Part shown: positions 17,893 through 26,711 of the stretch, one piece after another
How positions within the stretch are numbered: the stretch's first letter is position 1
Layout of the letters: each line of letters starts with the position of its first letter
NCBI RefSeq assembly: GCF_031921685.1
Contig: NZ_JAPDHU010000001.1
Location: 2,170,001-2,234,000, forward strand
Source of the DNA: Terripilifer sp031921685
GTDB lineage: Bacteria; Pseudomonadota; Alphaproteobacteria; Rhizobiales; Beijerinckiaceae
Reading direction: 5' to 3'
DNA length: 64,000 nucleotides
Notes under the pieces: model-generated
Database searches by the model: none
What the model was told of the DNA's origin: nothing
Seen by the model: only the letters and a program-made list of their open reading frames with translations
Made by a program: the position numbers and the translations under genes

Positions 17893-17896
17893 ACCC

Positions 17897-18943
17897 ATGG
17901 CGAACATGATTTCAGGTCTGGCCGGCTCCGAGGCGATGCGGACCGCGATCCAGAAGATTCAGCTGCAATTGGCCAAGGGACAGAAGGAGCTGGCGTCCGG
18001 AACCGTCGCGGATGAAGGCCTGGCGCTCGGCTCGAAAGTGGGCCAAGCATTTTCGCTGAGCAACCAGCAGAGCCAGCTCACCGCGATCCTGGAGACGAAC
18101 AAGCTGGCGTCGACGCGGATGCAGGCCCTGCAGACGTCGATGACGTCCATTATGTCGAGCGCGAAGGATTTCAGCACTCAGCTCATGGCTTCGCGCAGCA
18201 GCACTGACAATGCTTCGAACATCGCGACGGACGCCAAGACTCTTCTCACGAGTTTCGAGGGGATTCTCAACACGAGCGTCAGCGGCGAATATATTTTCGC
18301 GGGAGAGAATTCGAGCGAGAAACCGGTCGCGAGCTATTTCTCGACGCCTGCCTCGGCGGCGCAACAGGCGATCGATGCCAGTTTCCAGGCGAAGTTCGGC
18401 TTTCCGCCTGGCGATCCGCAGGCGAAGAATATTTCGCAAGCCGATATGCAGAGCTTTTTGGACAACGAGTTCCAGTCGGCTTTCGATGCCGCGAATTGGT
18501 CGGCGACGACGAGTTCGGCTTCCGACACGCCGATCAAGAGCCGGATATCACCGAACGAAAGCGTCGATACGTCCGTGACGGCGAACGAGCCAGCCATGCG
18601 CAAGCTTGCGATGGCATACACCATGGTTGCTGGCCTCGGTGTCGATCAGATGAACAGTGGCGCCTATCAGGCGACCATGGAAAAGGCGATCAGCATGATT
18701 GGCGAGGCCGTGTCTGATCTGACATCGGCACAGGCAAAAGTTGGATATGCGCAGCAGAGGGTGAGCGCGGCGAACGATCGAATGACGCTTCAGAGCAATA
18801 TGCTTGAGAGTTCTTTGGGTGATCTCGTCGGCGTCGACTACAACGAAGTCACGATGAGAATTCAAAGCCTCACCACGCAGATGGAGATGGCCTATACGGT
18901 CACCGGGCGCATTCAACAACTGTCGCTGCTGAACTTTTTGTAA
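17897..18943 (+). CDS. flgL: flagellar hook-associated protein FlgL (HAP3)
   Basis: Second junction protein, a 348-residue flagellin relative. The N-terminal helix has MRTAIQKIQLQLAKGQKELA and GTVADEGLALGSKVGQAFSL; the C-terminal helix has MRIQSLTTQMEMAYTVTGRI. It joins FlgK to the filament. Together with flaF and flbT downstream it forms the filament-assembly block typical of this order of bacteria. Confidence 0.93.
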   Translation: MANMISGLAGSEAMRTAIQKIQLQLAKGQKELASGTVADEGLALGSKVGQAFSLSNQQSQLTAILETNKLASTRMQALQTSMTSIMSSAKDFSTQLMASRSSTDNASNIATDAKTLLTSFEGILNTSVSGEYIFAGENSSEKPVASYFSTPASAAQQAIDASFQAKFGFPPGDPQAKNISQADMQSFLDNEFQSAFDAANWSATTSSASDTPIKSRISPNESVDTSVTANEPAMRKLAMAYTMVAGLGVDQMNSGAYQATMEKAISMIGEAVSDLTSAQAKVGYAQQRVSAANDRMTLQSNMLESSLGDLVGVDYNEVTMRIQSLTTQMEMAYTVTGRIQQLSLLNFL

Positions 18944-18972
18944 CGGACTGTCTGTAGGGTTTGGGAGCGGGC

Positions 18973-19320
18973 ATGTATCAGTTTCTCTATTCCGAAGTGC
19001 TTGACGATGATCCGGACGAGGCGCGGCGCCGCGAGCGCGAAGCTTTCGACCAAGCGTTGAGCCTGCTGCGTACGGCGGAGGAAAAAGGCGTCGGCTCCAT
19101 TGAAACGGTGCGGGCGCTGCATTTTCTGCAAATGCTCTGGTCCATCCTGATCAAGGATCTGTGTGCGCCGGAGAACGATTTACCCAAGGATCTGCGGGCG
19201 GGTATCGTGTCGATTGGTCTGTGGGTCGCGAAGGAAGTAGACGCCGTTCGCAGTGGAACCGCGACATCCCTCGCCGATCTGATCGAGATCAATCAGATCG
19301 TCCGCGACGGATTGAAATGA
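18973..19320 (+). CDS. flaF: flagellar biosynthesis regulator FlaF
   Basis: A 115-residue cytoplasmic protein starting MYQFLYSEVLDDD, with RRREREAFDQALSLL and the core LHFLQMLWSILIKDLC-ENDLP typical of FlaF. In Caulobacter and Brucella FlaF is needed for flagellin synthesis or secretion and opposes FlbT. The frame extends to a TTG at 18961; ATG 18973 has GGGAGCGGGC before it. flbT follows after 7 bases. Confidence 0.93.
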   Translation: MYQFLYSEVLDDDPDEARRREREAFDQALSLLRTAEEKGVGSIETVRALHFLQMLWSILIKDLCAPENDLPKDLRAGIVSIGLWVAKEVDAVRSGTATSLADLIEINQIVRDGLK

Positions 19321-19327
19321 GGTCGAA

Positions 19328-19753
19328 ATGATCATCTCCCTGAAGCCGAAATCGAAATTCTACCTCAACGGCGCGGTTGTTCAGGTCGATCGTAAGGTCA
19401 ATGTTCAACTTCTGAACGACGCGGTTTTTCTGCTCGACATTCATGTCATGCAAGAGGCCGACGCCCGCACGCCGCTGCGCCAGCTCTATTTCGTGCTGCA
19501 GGCCGCCCTCATGGATCCCAAGAGCGCGCCGGCGGTGCATGGCCTGCTGGCCTCGATGCTGCCGGCCCTCAACAGCTCGTTTGAGAATTCCGAGGTGCTG
19601 GCCGGTCTCCAGGTCGTCGCCAAGCAGATCGGATCGGAACGTTATTTCGACGCGATGAAGACGATACGCGGGCTGTTTCCGATCGAGGACAACATTCTGC
19701 GTCCTAAATCCACGGAATCTGTCGAAACCATCGCAACGGTCAGCGCCGCGTAA
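19328..19753 (+). CDS. flbT: flagellin synthesis repressor FlbT
   Basis: A 141-residue RNA-binding regulator. It has the FlbT body: MIISLKPKSKFYLNGAVVQV, then ITLYYVL-type LRQLYFVLQAALMDPKSA. In Caulobacter FlbT binds the 5' leader of flagellin mRNA and destabilises it until the hook is finished. The leader at 6978-7057 is its obvious candidate target here. The ATG at 19328 has GAGGTCGAA upstream. Confidence 0.94.
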   Translation: MIISLKPKSKFYLNGAVVQVDRKVNVQLLNDAVFLLDIHVMQEADARTPLRQLYFVLQAALMDPKSAPAVHGLLASMLPALNSSFENSEVLAGLQVVAKQIGSERYFDAMKTIRGLFPIEDNILRPKSTESVETIATVSAA

Positions 19754-19790
19754 CCTTCGTCGTAGAGCGTCGTTAGCCGGAGAGAATCGC

Positions 19791-20186
19791 ATGCAAGTCA
19801 ATTCCACTACCCAGACATCTTCGACGACGACGTCCACGACAACGGCTTCGGCGCCGACCGTGGATTATAACGCCTTCCTTAGGCTTCTCGTCGCGCAGAT
19901 GAAAAACCAGGATCCGACGAAGCCGACGGATTCGACCGAGTTTCTTTCGCAGCTCGCGTCCTTCTCCAATGTGGAGCAGGCCGTGCAGATGAACAATAAG
20001 CTGAACGCCTTGCTGACCAATTCGGCGCTCTCTCAGGCGGATGGCATCATCGGCCGGACATTGACCTCGGCGGATGGCACGATCACCGGCAAGGTCAATT
20101 CGGTCACCTTGCAGTCCGGTGGTCTCGTCGCGCTTCTCGACAACGGGACCAAGCTCGCGGTCACCGATGGTGTGATGGTCAGCTGA
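19791..20186 (+). CDS. flgD: flagellar hook capping protein FlgD
   Basis: Scaffold that caps the growing hook. It has 131 residues, short because it keeps only the N-terminal FlgD domain (VDYNAFLRLLVAQMKNQDPT-PTDSTEFLSQLASFSNVEQ) plus a small C-terminal part, as in other rhizobia. CGGAGAGAATCGC precedes the ATG. fliQ starts 1 base after the stop. Confidence 0.95.
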   Translation: MQVNSTTQTSSTTTSTTTASAPTVDYNAFLRLLVAQMKNQDPTKPTDSTEFLSQLASFSNVEQAVQMNNKLNALLTNSALSQADGIIGRTLTSADGTITGKVNSVTLQSGGLVALLDNGTKLAVTDGVMVS

Positions 20187-20187
20187 G

Positions 20188-20460
20188 ATGAACGAAGCCG
20201 ACGCGCTCGATATCGTCGATGCCGCGATGTGGGCCGTTCTGTTCGGAGCCGGTCCCGCGGTGGCGGCCGCGATGCTCATCGGCATCGCCATCGCGCTTTT
20301 CCAAGCCTTGACGCAAGTACAGGAAGCGACGCTCACTTTCGTTCCGAAGATCGTCGTCATGGCAGTCGTCATCGCGTTCTCGGCGCCCTTCGTGGGCGCC
20401 AAAATGTATGTGTTCAGCGAGTTTGTTTTTTCTCGCATCGAATCCGGCTTCGTTCACTAA
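20188..20460 (+). CDS. fliQ: flagellar export gate protein FliQ
   Basis: Small gate subunit with two membrane helices, 90 residues. It shows the FliQ motif AALFQALTQVQEATLTFVPK in near-standard form (ALFQALTQVQEATLTFVPKI). It forms the export gate with FliP and FliR and is adjacent to flgD and flhA. Confidence 0.96.
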   Translation: MNEADALDIVDAAMWAVLFGAGPAVAAAMLIGIAIALFQALTQVQEATLTFVPKIVVMAVVIAFSAPFVGAKMYVFSEFVFSRIESGFVH

Positions 20461-20535
20461 GACGCCGGCCAGCGGATCAGGCAAATCAGGCGCCTAGCGC
20501 CGCCCCGTTCATAAGACGCAGGAGTAGACGTAAAA

Positions 20536-22626
20536 ATGGCCGGGACCATTGCCGCAAGCCGGATTAAGGCCGGCCCGACCAGCATGCGGGATATGGCGTT
20601 CGCGGCGTCTATCGTCTTCATTCTCTGCATCTTCTTCCTGCCGATTCCGCCGCTTCTGATCGACATCGGACTGGCGTTTTCGATCGCTTTCTCCGTTCTG
20701 ATCCTGATGGTGGCGCTCTGGATTCAGAAACCGCTGGAATTTTCCGCCTTTCCGACCATTCTGCTGGTCGCGACATTGCTGCGCCTGGCGCTGAACATCG
20801 CGACCACGCGTCTCATCCTCTCGCATGGGTCGGAAGGCGTTACGGCTGCCGGCTATATCATCGGCGGATTTTCGAAACTGGTGATGAGCGGCGATTTCGT
20901 CATCGGCATCATCGTCTTTATCATCATCATCACCGTCAACTTCCTGGTCATCACCAAAGGTGCCACGCGTATCGCCGAAGTGGGCGCCCGTTTCGCTCTC
21001 GATTCGATCCCGGGCAAGCAGATGGCCATTGATGCCGATCTGTCCGCCGGTCTGATCGACGAGAAAGATGCGCAATTGCGGCGGCGCGAGCTGGAAGAAG
21101 AAAGCTCGTTCTTCGGTTCGATGGACGGTGCCTCGAAATTCGTGCGCGGCGATGCGATCGCCGGCATCATCATCCTGATCGTCAATATTTTCGGCGGCAT
21201 CATTCTGGGCGTGACGCGACACAACATGCCGATTGGCGACGCGGCGGACATTTTCGTCAAGCTCTCCGTCGGCGATGGTCTGGTGTCGCAGATCCCGGCG
21301 CTGATCGTGTCGCTCGCCGCCGGCCTGCTGGTTTCCAAGGGTGGCACGCGCGGTTCGGCCGAACAGGCCATCATGGGACAGCTCGGAAAATATCCGCGCG
21401 CTTTGTTCGTGGCGGCGAGTCTCATGATGCTCCTGGCTTTGGTGCCTGGCCTGCCGTTTCTGCCGTTCGCTTTTCTTGCCGTGCTCCTCGCCTTCATCAG
21501 CTATTCGATCCCGCGTCGCCTGAACGCGGCGAAGGTCGCGGCCGATAAAGAGAAGGCGGAAGCCGATCTGCAGGCGGAAGTCGAGTCCAAGCAATCGGTG
21601 AAGGAATATCTGAAGACCGCTGAAATCGAACTGTGCCTCGGCAAGCAGCTGGCGGCGAAGCTCGCGACGTCGCACGACGATATCGGACACCGAGTGGCGA
21701 AAATGCGCCGCCGCTTTGCCCAGCAATATGGTTTCGTCGTGCCGGAAATCAAATTGTCGAGCAATATGAACACCGGGCCGAAGAGCTATCAGATCAAGAT
21801 TCATGGTACGGTGGTTGCCGCCCATGAATTGCGGCTCAACGAGGTGCTCGTGGTGCTGGGGGACGGCCGCCGGCCGGATTATCCTGGCGATGAAGTGCGC
21901 GAACCGTCGTTCGGCATGAAAGCGATCTGGATTCCCGAAACCTTCGCCAACGATTTGCGGCACGACGGCTTCACGCCTGTCGACAATATTTCGACCATGC
22001 TGACCCATGTCAGCGAGGTGGTAAGGAACAATTTCGCGCAATTGCTCTCTTATAAGGACATGCGGAAGCTTCTCGATCGTCTGGAGCCCGAATATAAGCG
22101 GCTGATCGACGATGTCTGCCCGGCCCATATTTCCCATTCCGGTTTGCAGGCGGTGTTGAAGCTCTTGCTGGCGGAGCGTGTCTCCATCCGCAATCTCCAT
22201 CTCATTCTTGAGGCGATCGCCGAGATCGCGCCGCATGCGCGCCGCGCCGAGCAGATCGTCGAACATGTGCGCATGCGCATGGCGCAGCAGATCTGCGGCG
22301 ACGTGAGCGAAGACGGCGTTCTGAAAGTTCTGCGGCTGGGCAATCGCTGGGATCTGGCCTTCCATCAAAGCCTCAAGCGCGACGGCAAGGGCGATATTCA
22401 GGACTTCGACCTCGATCCCCGCATGCTCGAAGAATTCGGTGCCGCCGCCACCTCGGCCATCCAGGCGCGCATGGACGAGGGCCATCACTTCGTTCTCGTC
22501 TCGCCGGCGGAATCGCGGCCCTATGTGCGCATGATTACCGAGCGGCTATTCGCGGCCTTGCCGGTGCTGTCGCATCTTGAGATCGCCCGTGGCATCGAGA
22601 TTAAAAGTCTCGGTACGATTTCATGA
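20536..22626 (+). CDS. flhA: flagellar export protein FlhA
   Basis: Largest export-gate component, 696 residues. About eight membrane helices occupy residues 20-330, with the FHIPEP-type signature RIAEVGARFALDSIPGKQMA and the conserved cytoplasmic loop between. The C-terminal cytoplasmic domain (residues ~345-696) docks export chaperones and substrates. The 75-base gap before it and the AGGAG at 20519 suggest its own translational start. The stop overlaps the fliR ATG. Confidence 0.97.
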   Translation: MAGTIAASRIKAGPTSMRDMAFAASIVFILCIFFLPIPPLLIDIGLAFSIAFSVLILMVALWIQKPLEFSAFPTILLVATLLRLALNIATTRLILSHGSEGVTAAGYIIGGFSKLVMSGDFVIGIIVFIIIITVNFLVITKGATRIAEVGARFALDSIPGKQMAIDADLSAGLIDEKDAQLRRRELEEESSFFGSMDGASKFVRGDAIAGIIILIVNIFGGIILGVTRHNMPIGDAADIFVKLSVGDGLVSQIPALIVSLAAGLLVSKGGTRGSAEQAIMGQLGKYPRALFVAASLMMLLALVPGLPFLPFAFLAVLLAFISYSIPRRLNAAKVAADKEKAEADLQAEVESKQSVKEYLKTAEIELCLGKQLAAKLATSHDDIGHRVAKMRRRFAQQYGFVVPEIKLSSNMNTGPKSYQIKIHGTVVAAHELRLNEVLVVLGDGRRPDYPGDEVREPSFGMKAIWIPETFANDLRHDGFTPVDNISTMLTHVSEVVRNNFAQLLSYKDMRKLLDRLEPEYKRLIDDVCPAHISHSGLQAVLKLLLAERVSIRNLHLILEAIAEIAPHARRAEQIVEHVRMRMAQQICGDVSEDGVLKVLRLGNRWDLAFHQSLKRDGKGDIQDFDLDPRMLEEFGAAATSAIQARMDEGHHFVLVSPAESRPYVRMITERLFAALPVLSHLEIARGIEIKSLGTIS

Positions 22627-23378
22627 TGGCTCTCGGGGCAGATATTGTCCTGGTCGCCTTGGTCGTCTTCTGCCGCATCGGCGCCTGCCTCATGATCATG
22701 CCCGGGTTTTCGAGCCCGCGCGTGCCGGTGCGCGTGCGCCTATTCATCGCATTCGGCATGACCTTAGTGCTCACGCCCATCCTGATGGATACGGTTCGCC
22801 CGACTGTTCCACCGGAGCAGGATTTGCGTTTTATCGCTCTTCTCGTCACCGAAACCTTGATTGGTGGCATGATCGGCGTCATGGGCCGGTGTTTCTTTGG
22901 TGCGCTGGAGACCATGGGGACGGCGGCCGGCATGACGATCGGCATTACTCTTAATGTCGGCGCACCCGTCAACGAGGACGAACCGCTGTCGCCGCTCGCC
23001 ACGCTTTTGATGCTGGCGGCGACCATGATGATGTTCGCTGCCGATCTGCATCTGGAGCTGATCCGTGCGCTGGTTTCGTCCTATACAACCATGCCGGTCG
23101 CCGACGGGTTTCGGCCGCGCTTTGGTCTCTTGCAGGTGACGAGTGTCCTGGCGCGCGCTTTCCTTATTGCTTTGCAATTGTGCAGCCCGTTCATCATCTT
23201 CGGCATTATCGTCAATCTCGCCTTCGGCCTGTTGAACAAGCTGACGCCGCAGGTGCCGGTCTATTTCCTGGCCCTGCCGTTCACTCTGGCAGGCGGACTC
23301 ATTTTGTTCCTGTTTACGGTCAAGTTCATTCTGACCGGCTTCATCCAGTCCTTCGGCGCCTGGCTCACCACGGGGTAG
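22623..23378 (+). CDS. fliR: flagellar export gate protein FliR
   Basis: Gate subunit with about six membrane helices, 251 residues. It has the FliR pattern FCRIGACLMIMPGFSSPRVP and FNLAFGLLNKLTPQVPVYFL-like VNLAFGLLNKLTPQVPVYFL. It overlaps flhA by 4 bases (ATGATG start, either codon usable). Confidence 0.96.
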   Translation: MMALGADIVLVALVVFCRIGACLMIMPGFSSPRVPVRVRLFIAFGMTLVLTPILMDTVRPTVPPEQDLRFIALLVTETLIGGMIGVMGRCFFGALETMGTAAGMTIGITLNVGAPVNEDEPLSPLATLLMLAATMMMFAADLHLELIRALVSSYTTMPVADGFRPRFGLLQVTSVLARAFLIALQLCSPFIIFGIIVNLAFGLLNKLTPQVPVYFLALPFTLAGGLILFLFTVKFILTGFIQSFGAWLTTG

Positions 23379-23384
23379 CGTGAC

Positions 23385-23783
23385 GTGTCTGATCGTTTGA
23401 AAAGCCTCGAACGGATCGAACAGGCGCAATCCTGGCGCCATCGCATGCTGGAGGCGCGACTGTTCCAGCTTCAGCGCCGCGAGGCGGACCTCGAACGGCA
23501 GCAGCTCGAGCTGATGGCGAGCGTCAATGAATATATCGGTGGTTATGGACAGTTCGTCGAGCTTCTGGCGGCGAAAAGCCGTCGCTTGGAAGAAGAGCTG
23601 GCGCATGTCCGGCAAAACAAGCTGCGGTTTGCCGCACGCCTGCAGGAGGAAGCCCGTCGTCTGAAGCTGTTTGGTCGGCTGCGTACGCGGGTCGCGACCG
23701 TCGTCCGGCGGGAGGAGGAGGCCAAGGATCTCGATCGGCTGATCGATCTTATTGGCGGCAAACAGGCCGCAAGGCTCCCATAA
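23385..23783 (+). CDS. FliJ-like coiled-coil protein
   Basis: A 132-residue, strongly charged, almost wholly helical protein (QLQRREADLERQQLELMASV; KSRRLEEELAHVRQNKLRFA). Size, coiled coil and position next to fliR suit FliJ, the export-chaperone escort and FliI stalk. GTG start, 6 bases after fliR. No motif is diagnostic, so the name is an inference from features and context. Confidence 0.62.
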   Translation: MSDRLKSLERIEQAQSWRHRMLEARLFQLQRREADLERQQLELMASVNEYIGGYGQFVELLAAKSRRLEEELAHVRQNKLRFAARLQEEARRLKLFGRLRTRVATVVRREEEAKDLDRLIDLIGGKQAARLP

Positions 23784-23842
23784 GCTTCAGCGAGGAAAGT
23801 CCGGACGAGCAGTCATCAGGGTTTATTTCCAAGGTTTATCTC

Positions 23843-24340
23843 ATGGCGATCAAGCCGCCTTCCGACATCGTCCTGGACGTCGCCCGTTCGGCCGATCCCG
23901 CAAGGCTGAATGTCGCGGTCCGAAAACTAGCCGAAGCCGGGTCACGGACGGGTGCGACCGATTTCGCCGCGGATCTTGCTGCCCTGGCCGGTGACAAGAA
24001 CGCTGTTGCCGGGTTTGCCAATATCCGGGCGCATCTGCCCGTCGCCACGCCGACGACCGGCACGGCGAGTCCCGGCGCACAAAAGACGGCGAAAGAGTTC
24101 GAGGCCGTTCTGCTGCAAAAGAGCATCGAAGTGATGTTGCCCAACAGCAGCAAAATCTACGGCAAGGGCAATGCCGGCAGCATCTGGAAGTCGATGCTGG
24201 CGCAGGAACTGGCCAATCAGCTCGTCAATCGCGGCGGCATTGGGCTGGCGTCCTATGTCGCGACCTACATTGATCAGAAGGCGGCGGCGGTCGCCGCCAC
24301 CGCCGCCGCCGACACCAATCAGAAAACCGGGAAAAGTTGA
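23843..24340 (+). CDS. FlgJ-type rod-binding protein (no muramidase domain)
   Basis: A 165-residue protein with the N-terminal FlgJ rod-cap domain at residues 78-145 (AKEFEAVLLQKSIEVMLPNS, then GSIWKSMLAQELANQLVNRG). The C-terminal glucosaminidase domain of enteric FlgJ is absent, which is usual in alphaproteobacteria; the transglycosylase at 14377 likely supplies the enzyme. ATG 23843 follows a weak AAGGTT. Its stop is followed at once by the FlgN-like gene. Confidence 0.88.
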   Translation: MAIKPPSDIVLDVARSADPARLNVAVRKLAEAGSRTGATDFAADLAALAGDKNAVAGFANIRAHLPVATPTTGTASPGAQKTAKEFEAVLLQKSIEVMLPNSSKIYGKGNAGSIWKSMLAQELANQLVNRGGIGLASYVATYIDQKAAAVAATAAADTNQKTGKS

Positions 24341-24363
24341 TCCCAGACAACGCGAGGCATCAC

Positions 24364-24783
24364 ATGGATTTACAGGGCTCCGATCTGCAAGCCCCCCACA
24401 TGCAAGGCTCTCGTCTTGCGCTCGATCCGTCGTCGCAGGCGGCCTTTCGCAATGCGGTGACGCGCTTGGAACAAACGCTCGTCCAGGAGATCGAGAGCCT
24501 TTCGGGGAACGATCTTTCGCAATTGCGGGAGTTCAACGACCGTAAAAGCCGTGGCCTGCTCGATCTGATGCGGGTCACCCGCTCGGTCGGGATCGAGGAC
24601 CTGGACGGCGAGAGCATCGACCGCCTGAAGAGCCTGCGGGCCATTCTGGATGAGAACCAGCGGGTCATCACGAACCATCTGGTCGCGGCGCGGGAGATTT
24701 CCGATGTTCTCGCTCAGGCGATGGAATCCGTGGAATCCGACGGGACCTATTCGGAACGGATAGGCCGCGAGCGGAAAGGATGA
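24364..24783 (+). CDS. FlgN-like export chaperone (putative)
   Basis: A 139-residue helical protein. Residues 25-120 have the pattern of FlgN (LEQTLVQEIESLSG...FNDRKSRGLLDLMRVTRSV ... LDENQRVITNHLVAAREI), with the conserved long helix bearing RKSRGLLDL. FlgN escorts FlgK and FlgL, both encoded here. The frame opens at TTG 24337, but ATG 24364 has GCGAGG 8 bases upstream. The assignment is by helix pattern and location only. Confidence 0.62.
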   Translation: MDLQGSDLQAPHMQGSRLALDPSSQAAFRNAVTRLEQTLVQEIESLSGNDLSQLREFNDRKSRGLLDLMRVTRSVGIEDLDGESIDRLKSLRAILDENQRVITNHLVAAREISDVLAQAMESVESDGTYSERIGRERKG

Positions 24784-25232
24784 TCAAGATCGTTCTCGCG
24801 GGCATTTGGGGATGCGCGGTGGTGATGGCGTCGAGCTACGGCTTCACCTATTGGCAAACGCAGCATGGCAAAGTGTCCGCGAGCGAGGAGGCGCCTGGCG
24901 GCACCGAATATAAGAAGGTGCGTCCGCTGAGCGTTCCGGTCCTGAGTGACGGCGTCATTCAGGGCTATATCGTCGTGCAGTTCGTCTATAAGGCGGATGC
25001 GAAAACCGCGAATGACGCGTCTGTTCCCCTCGAAATCTATCTGCTCGATGAGGCGTTTCGTCTGATCTATTCGGATGAGGCGCTCAAGTTCAGACACACC
25101 GAGCGGTATGATCTCGCCCGCCTCACCAAGACGCTGACGGAAAAGCTGAAGGTGAGACTGAACGGGGATCTGGTGAAAGAGGTTCTGGTGGATCAGTTCA
25201 ACTACGTGGCGAAGACGGACGTACGGAAATGA
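24780..25232 (+). CDS. unknown single-span protein in flagellar operon
   Basis: A 150-residue protein with one N-terminal membrane segment (MIKIVLAGIWGCAVVMASSY) and a periplasmic domain with beta-rich pattern (VIQGYIVVQFVYKADAK, LEIYLLDEAFRLIYS) ending in LVKEVLVDQFNYVAKTD. Topology and the closing LV-EVLV-QFNYV recall FliL, where the last strand reads similarly, but there is no clear match. ATGA overlap with the FlgN-like gene places it in the flagellar operon. A stator or basal-body accessory role is an inference. Confidence 0.7.
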   Translation: MIKIVLAGIWGCAVVMASSYGFTYWQTQHGKVSASEEAPGGTEYKKVRPLSVPVLSDGVIQGYIVVQFVYKADAKTANDASVPLEIYLLDEAFRLIYSDEALKFRHTERYDLARLTKTLTEKLKVRLNGDLVKEVLVDQFNYVAKTDVRK

Positions 25233-25257
25233 TCTGGAGCATCGGGGATTCCTGTCC

Positions 25258-25710
25258 ATGAGAGTCTGGCTGGGTGCCACGGGCGTCGTTCTCATCTTCT
25301 TGGGGTGGGCCATCCTGTTCTTGGCGATGATGGACCCTGGGCCGGCGGCCGGGCTGGTTCAGCGCAGCCTCGCGTGGGTGAACGGCTATAATCTCGGCAC
25401 ACTCGGCCAGAGCCTGATCCTGACCGGATTTGGCTGCGTCATCGTCCAGACGCTCCGGGAAGGCTTTGGCGCGCTGCAACGCTTTTTTGATGCCATTCTG
25501 ACGCGGACCGCCAGGCCATCGGTGGCGCCGCCGCCCGCACCCGAACCGCCCGTCGATGAAGAAGACAAGCACGACGTGATTGTCGACCGGGGCTGGATCA
25601 AGGATCGGCCCTATGTCGTCTATGCCGATGGCAGCACGGAGATCGAGACCCGCATCGGCATGCGCCGCTTCAAATCGCATCAAGATGCGCGGGCTTTTGT
25701 GGGCGGGTAG
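25258..25710 (+). CDS. unknown two-span membrane protein in flagellar operon
   Basis: A 150-residue protein: two membrane segments (residues 5-27, VWLGATGVVLIFLGWAILFL; and 48-68, GTLGQSLILTGFGCVIVQTL), a Pro-rich stretch (PPPAPEPPVDEE) and a short C-terminal basic domain (YVVYADGSTEIETRIGMRRF). I do not recognise the family. It is the last gene of the fliR-to-25.7 kb run and is followed directly by a repeat element. Confidence 0.65.
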   Translation: MRVWLGATGVVLIFLGWAILFLAMMDPGPAAGLVQRSLAWVNGYNLGTLGQSLILTGFGCVIVQTLREGFGALQRFFDAILTRTARPSVAPPPAPEPPVDEEDKHDVIVDRGWIKDRPYVVYADGSTEIETRIGMRRFKSHQDARAFVGG

Positions 25711-25771
25711 AGCGTTTCACAGTTCGGCTTAGCCGAACGCCATGAAGACGCGTCAAAATAAGAACCTAAGC
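25708..25771 (+). repeat. dispersed intergenic repeat, copy 1
   Basis: Begins at the stop codon of the preceding gene. It has a hairpin GTTCGGC/GCCGAAC (25722-25738) and then the tail AAGACGCGTCAAAATAAGAA-CCTAAGC. The same tail with five or so changes occurs at 36846-36873 after a different hairpin. I recall similar TAGAGCG...GACGCGTCAAAA...CTAGAGC repeats between genes in many Rhizobiales, but cannot verify here. Confidence 0.65.
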
Positions 25772-25773
25772 GG

Positions 25774-26340
25774 TCAGTCGTTGACGGCGTAGTATTTGGC
25801 GCCGAGCGAAGCGCAGGGATGCCTGGTCGCCCGAGCGCTTTCCCATGTATCGCGCAGGACCACGCCGACCTCGCCATTGCCGGACCAGACCTGGCAGACA
25901 TCGACGACCTGCTTGTCGAGGTCGTCGTAGAGGCGAAACGACGGCGGCAAGGCGATGGGGCGTACCGGGCGCAGGCGGATACCCTGGGACGAACGGTCGA
26001 TGATGACGCATTCGGACAGGAATTGATTGTCGGCATCGACGATCTTGCCGGCCCGCAGCCGGGTGCGGCGACGGGGTGTGCCGCGCTTCTCGGCGTTGGC
26101 GTCGACCCAATAGGTCACATCGAGCAGGTCGGTCGTTTGCGGTTCGGCGCTTCGGCTGTCTTGCAAAGACCAGAGACGGGACAGCCAATGCGACCGGGCT
26201 TTGGGGGTGTTGGTGCCCTGGGGTTTGGGCGCGGCGATCTTGCCGGCTTCCAGGAGAGGGGCGGCCTTGCCCGAGAAGGGAGATTGAGAAGAGCGGTCCG
26301 CCATGCTCGTCGTTCCGGCGCCAGTGTCTTGCGAGCCCAT
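25774..26340 (-). CDS. PilZ-domain protein
   Basis: A 188-residue protein. Residues 110-175 form a PilZ domain with the c-di-GMP-binding pattern: basic RRRTRLRAGKI followed by DRSSQGIRLR (R-x3-R and D-x-S-x-x-G). The N-terminal 90 residues are basic and disordered. The frame is open back to 26412; ATG 26340 (MGSQDTG) is the first well-placed start, ATG 26304 the next. It is divergent from the FtcR-type gene, so it may tie second-messenger level to motility. Confidence 0.8.
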   Translation of the reverse strand: MGSQDTGAGTTSMADRSSQSPFSGKAAPLLEAGKIAAPKPQGTNTPKARSHWLSRLWSLQDSRSAEPQTTDLLDVTYWVDANAEKRGTPRRRTRLRAGKIVDADNQFLSECVIIDRSSQGIRLRPVRPIALPPSFRLYDDLDKQVVDVCQVWSGNGEVGVVLRDTWESARATRHPCASLGAKYYAVND

Positions 26341-26711
26341 TTCTAACCCGAGCGCCGGCCGGTCACTACGATGAGTTCGAAACATGATGAACAAGCATGG
26401 ACTCCACAACACGCAAAGGTGTGCTCGTGCTGTCCGACGATGGCAACGCGTCGGCTAAGCTGAAGAGTCTGACGCGTTGGGATGTCGCGTGTCGGTTGTT
26501 TTCTGACTCATCAAGCGGTCGCTCCGCATGAATTGGCGATGCAAGTTGATTCAATTTGGGACGATTGAATCGAAAAATGTGGCAACTGAGTCACTTCAAT
26601 GGCTAATCGTTCAAAACATTCAATTTGCTTACTTTATGGTAAAGATTTCAGTTGGCGGGATCACGAGTTTGACCGAGAATCGCCACAATGTGATTCGACT
26701 TCGGGTGACCA
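26341..26711. promoter_or_regulatory. 371-bp upstream region of ftcR with inverted repeat
   Basis: No gene is supported here. The part from 26540 to 26660 is markedly more AT-rich than its surroundings and contains a perfect inverted repeat GATTCAAT-N8-ATTGAATC (26548-26571), an operator-like site. It probably holds the promoters of both the PilZ gene and the ftcR-type gene. Confidence 0.45.

Noticed and set aside
20509..22488. 659-codon open frame antisense to flhA
   Set aside because: His/Arg/Asp-rich shadow frame of a high-GC gene; flhA is unmistakable on the other strand.
23785..23810. GAGGAAAGTCCGGAC, identical to the conserved 5' core of bacterial RNase P RNA
   Set aside because: Only about 15 bases match; the expected following helices and the 3' partner region are absent, and the gap before the FlgJ-type gene is only 59 bases. 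It also shares AGTCCGGA with the leader elements but not their other blocks.
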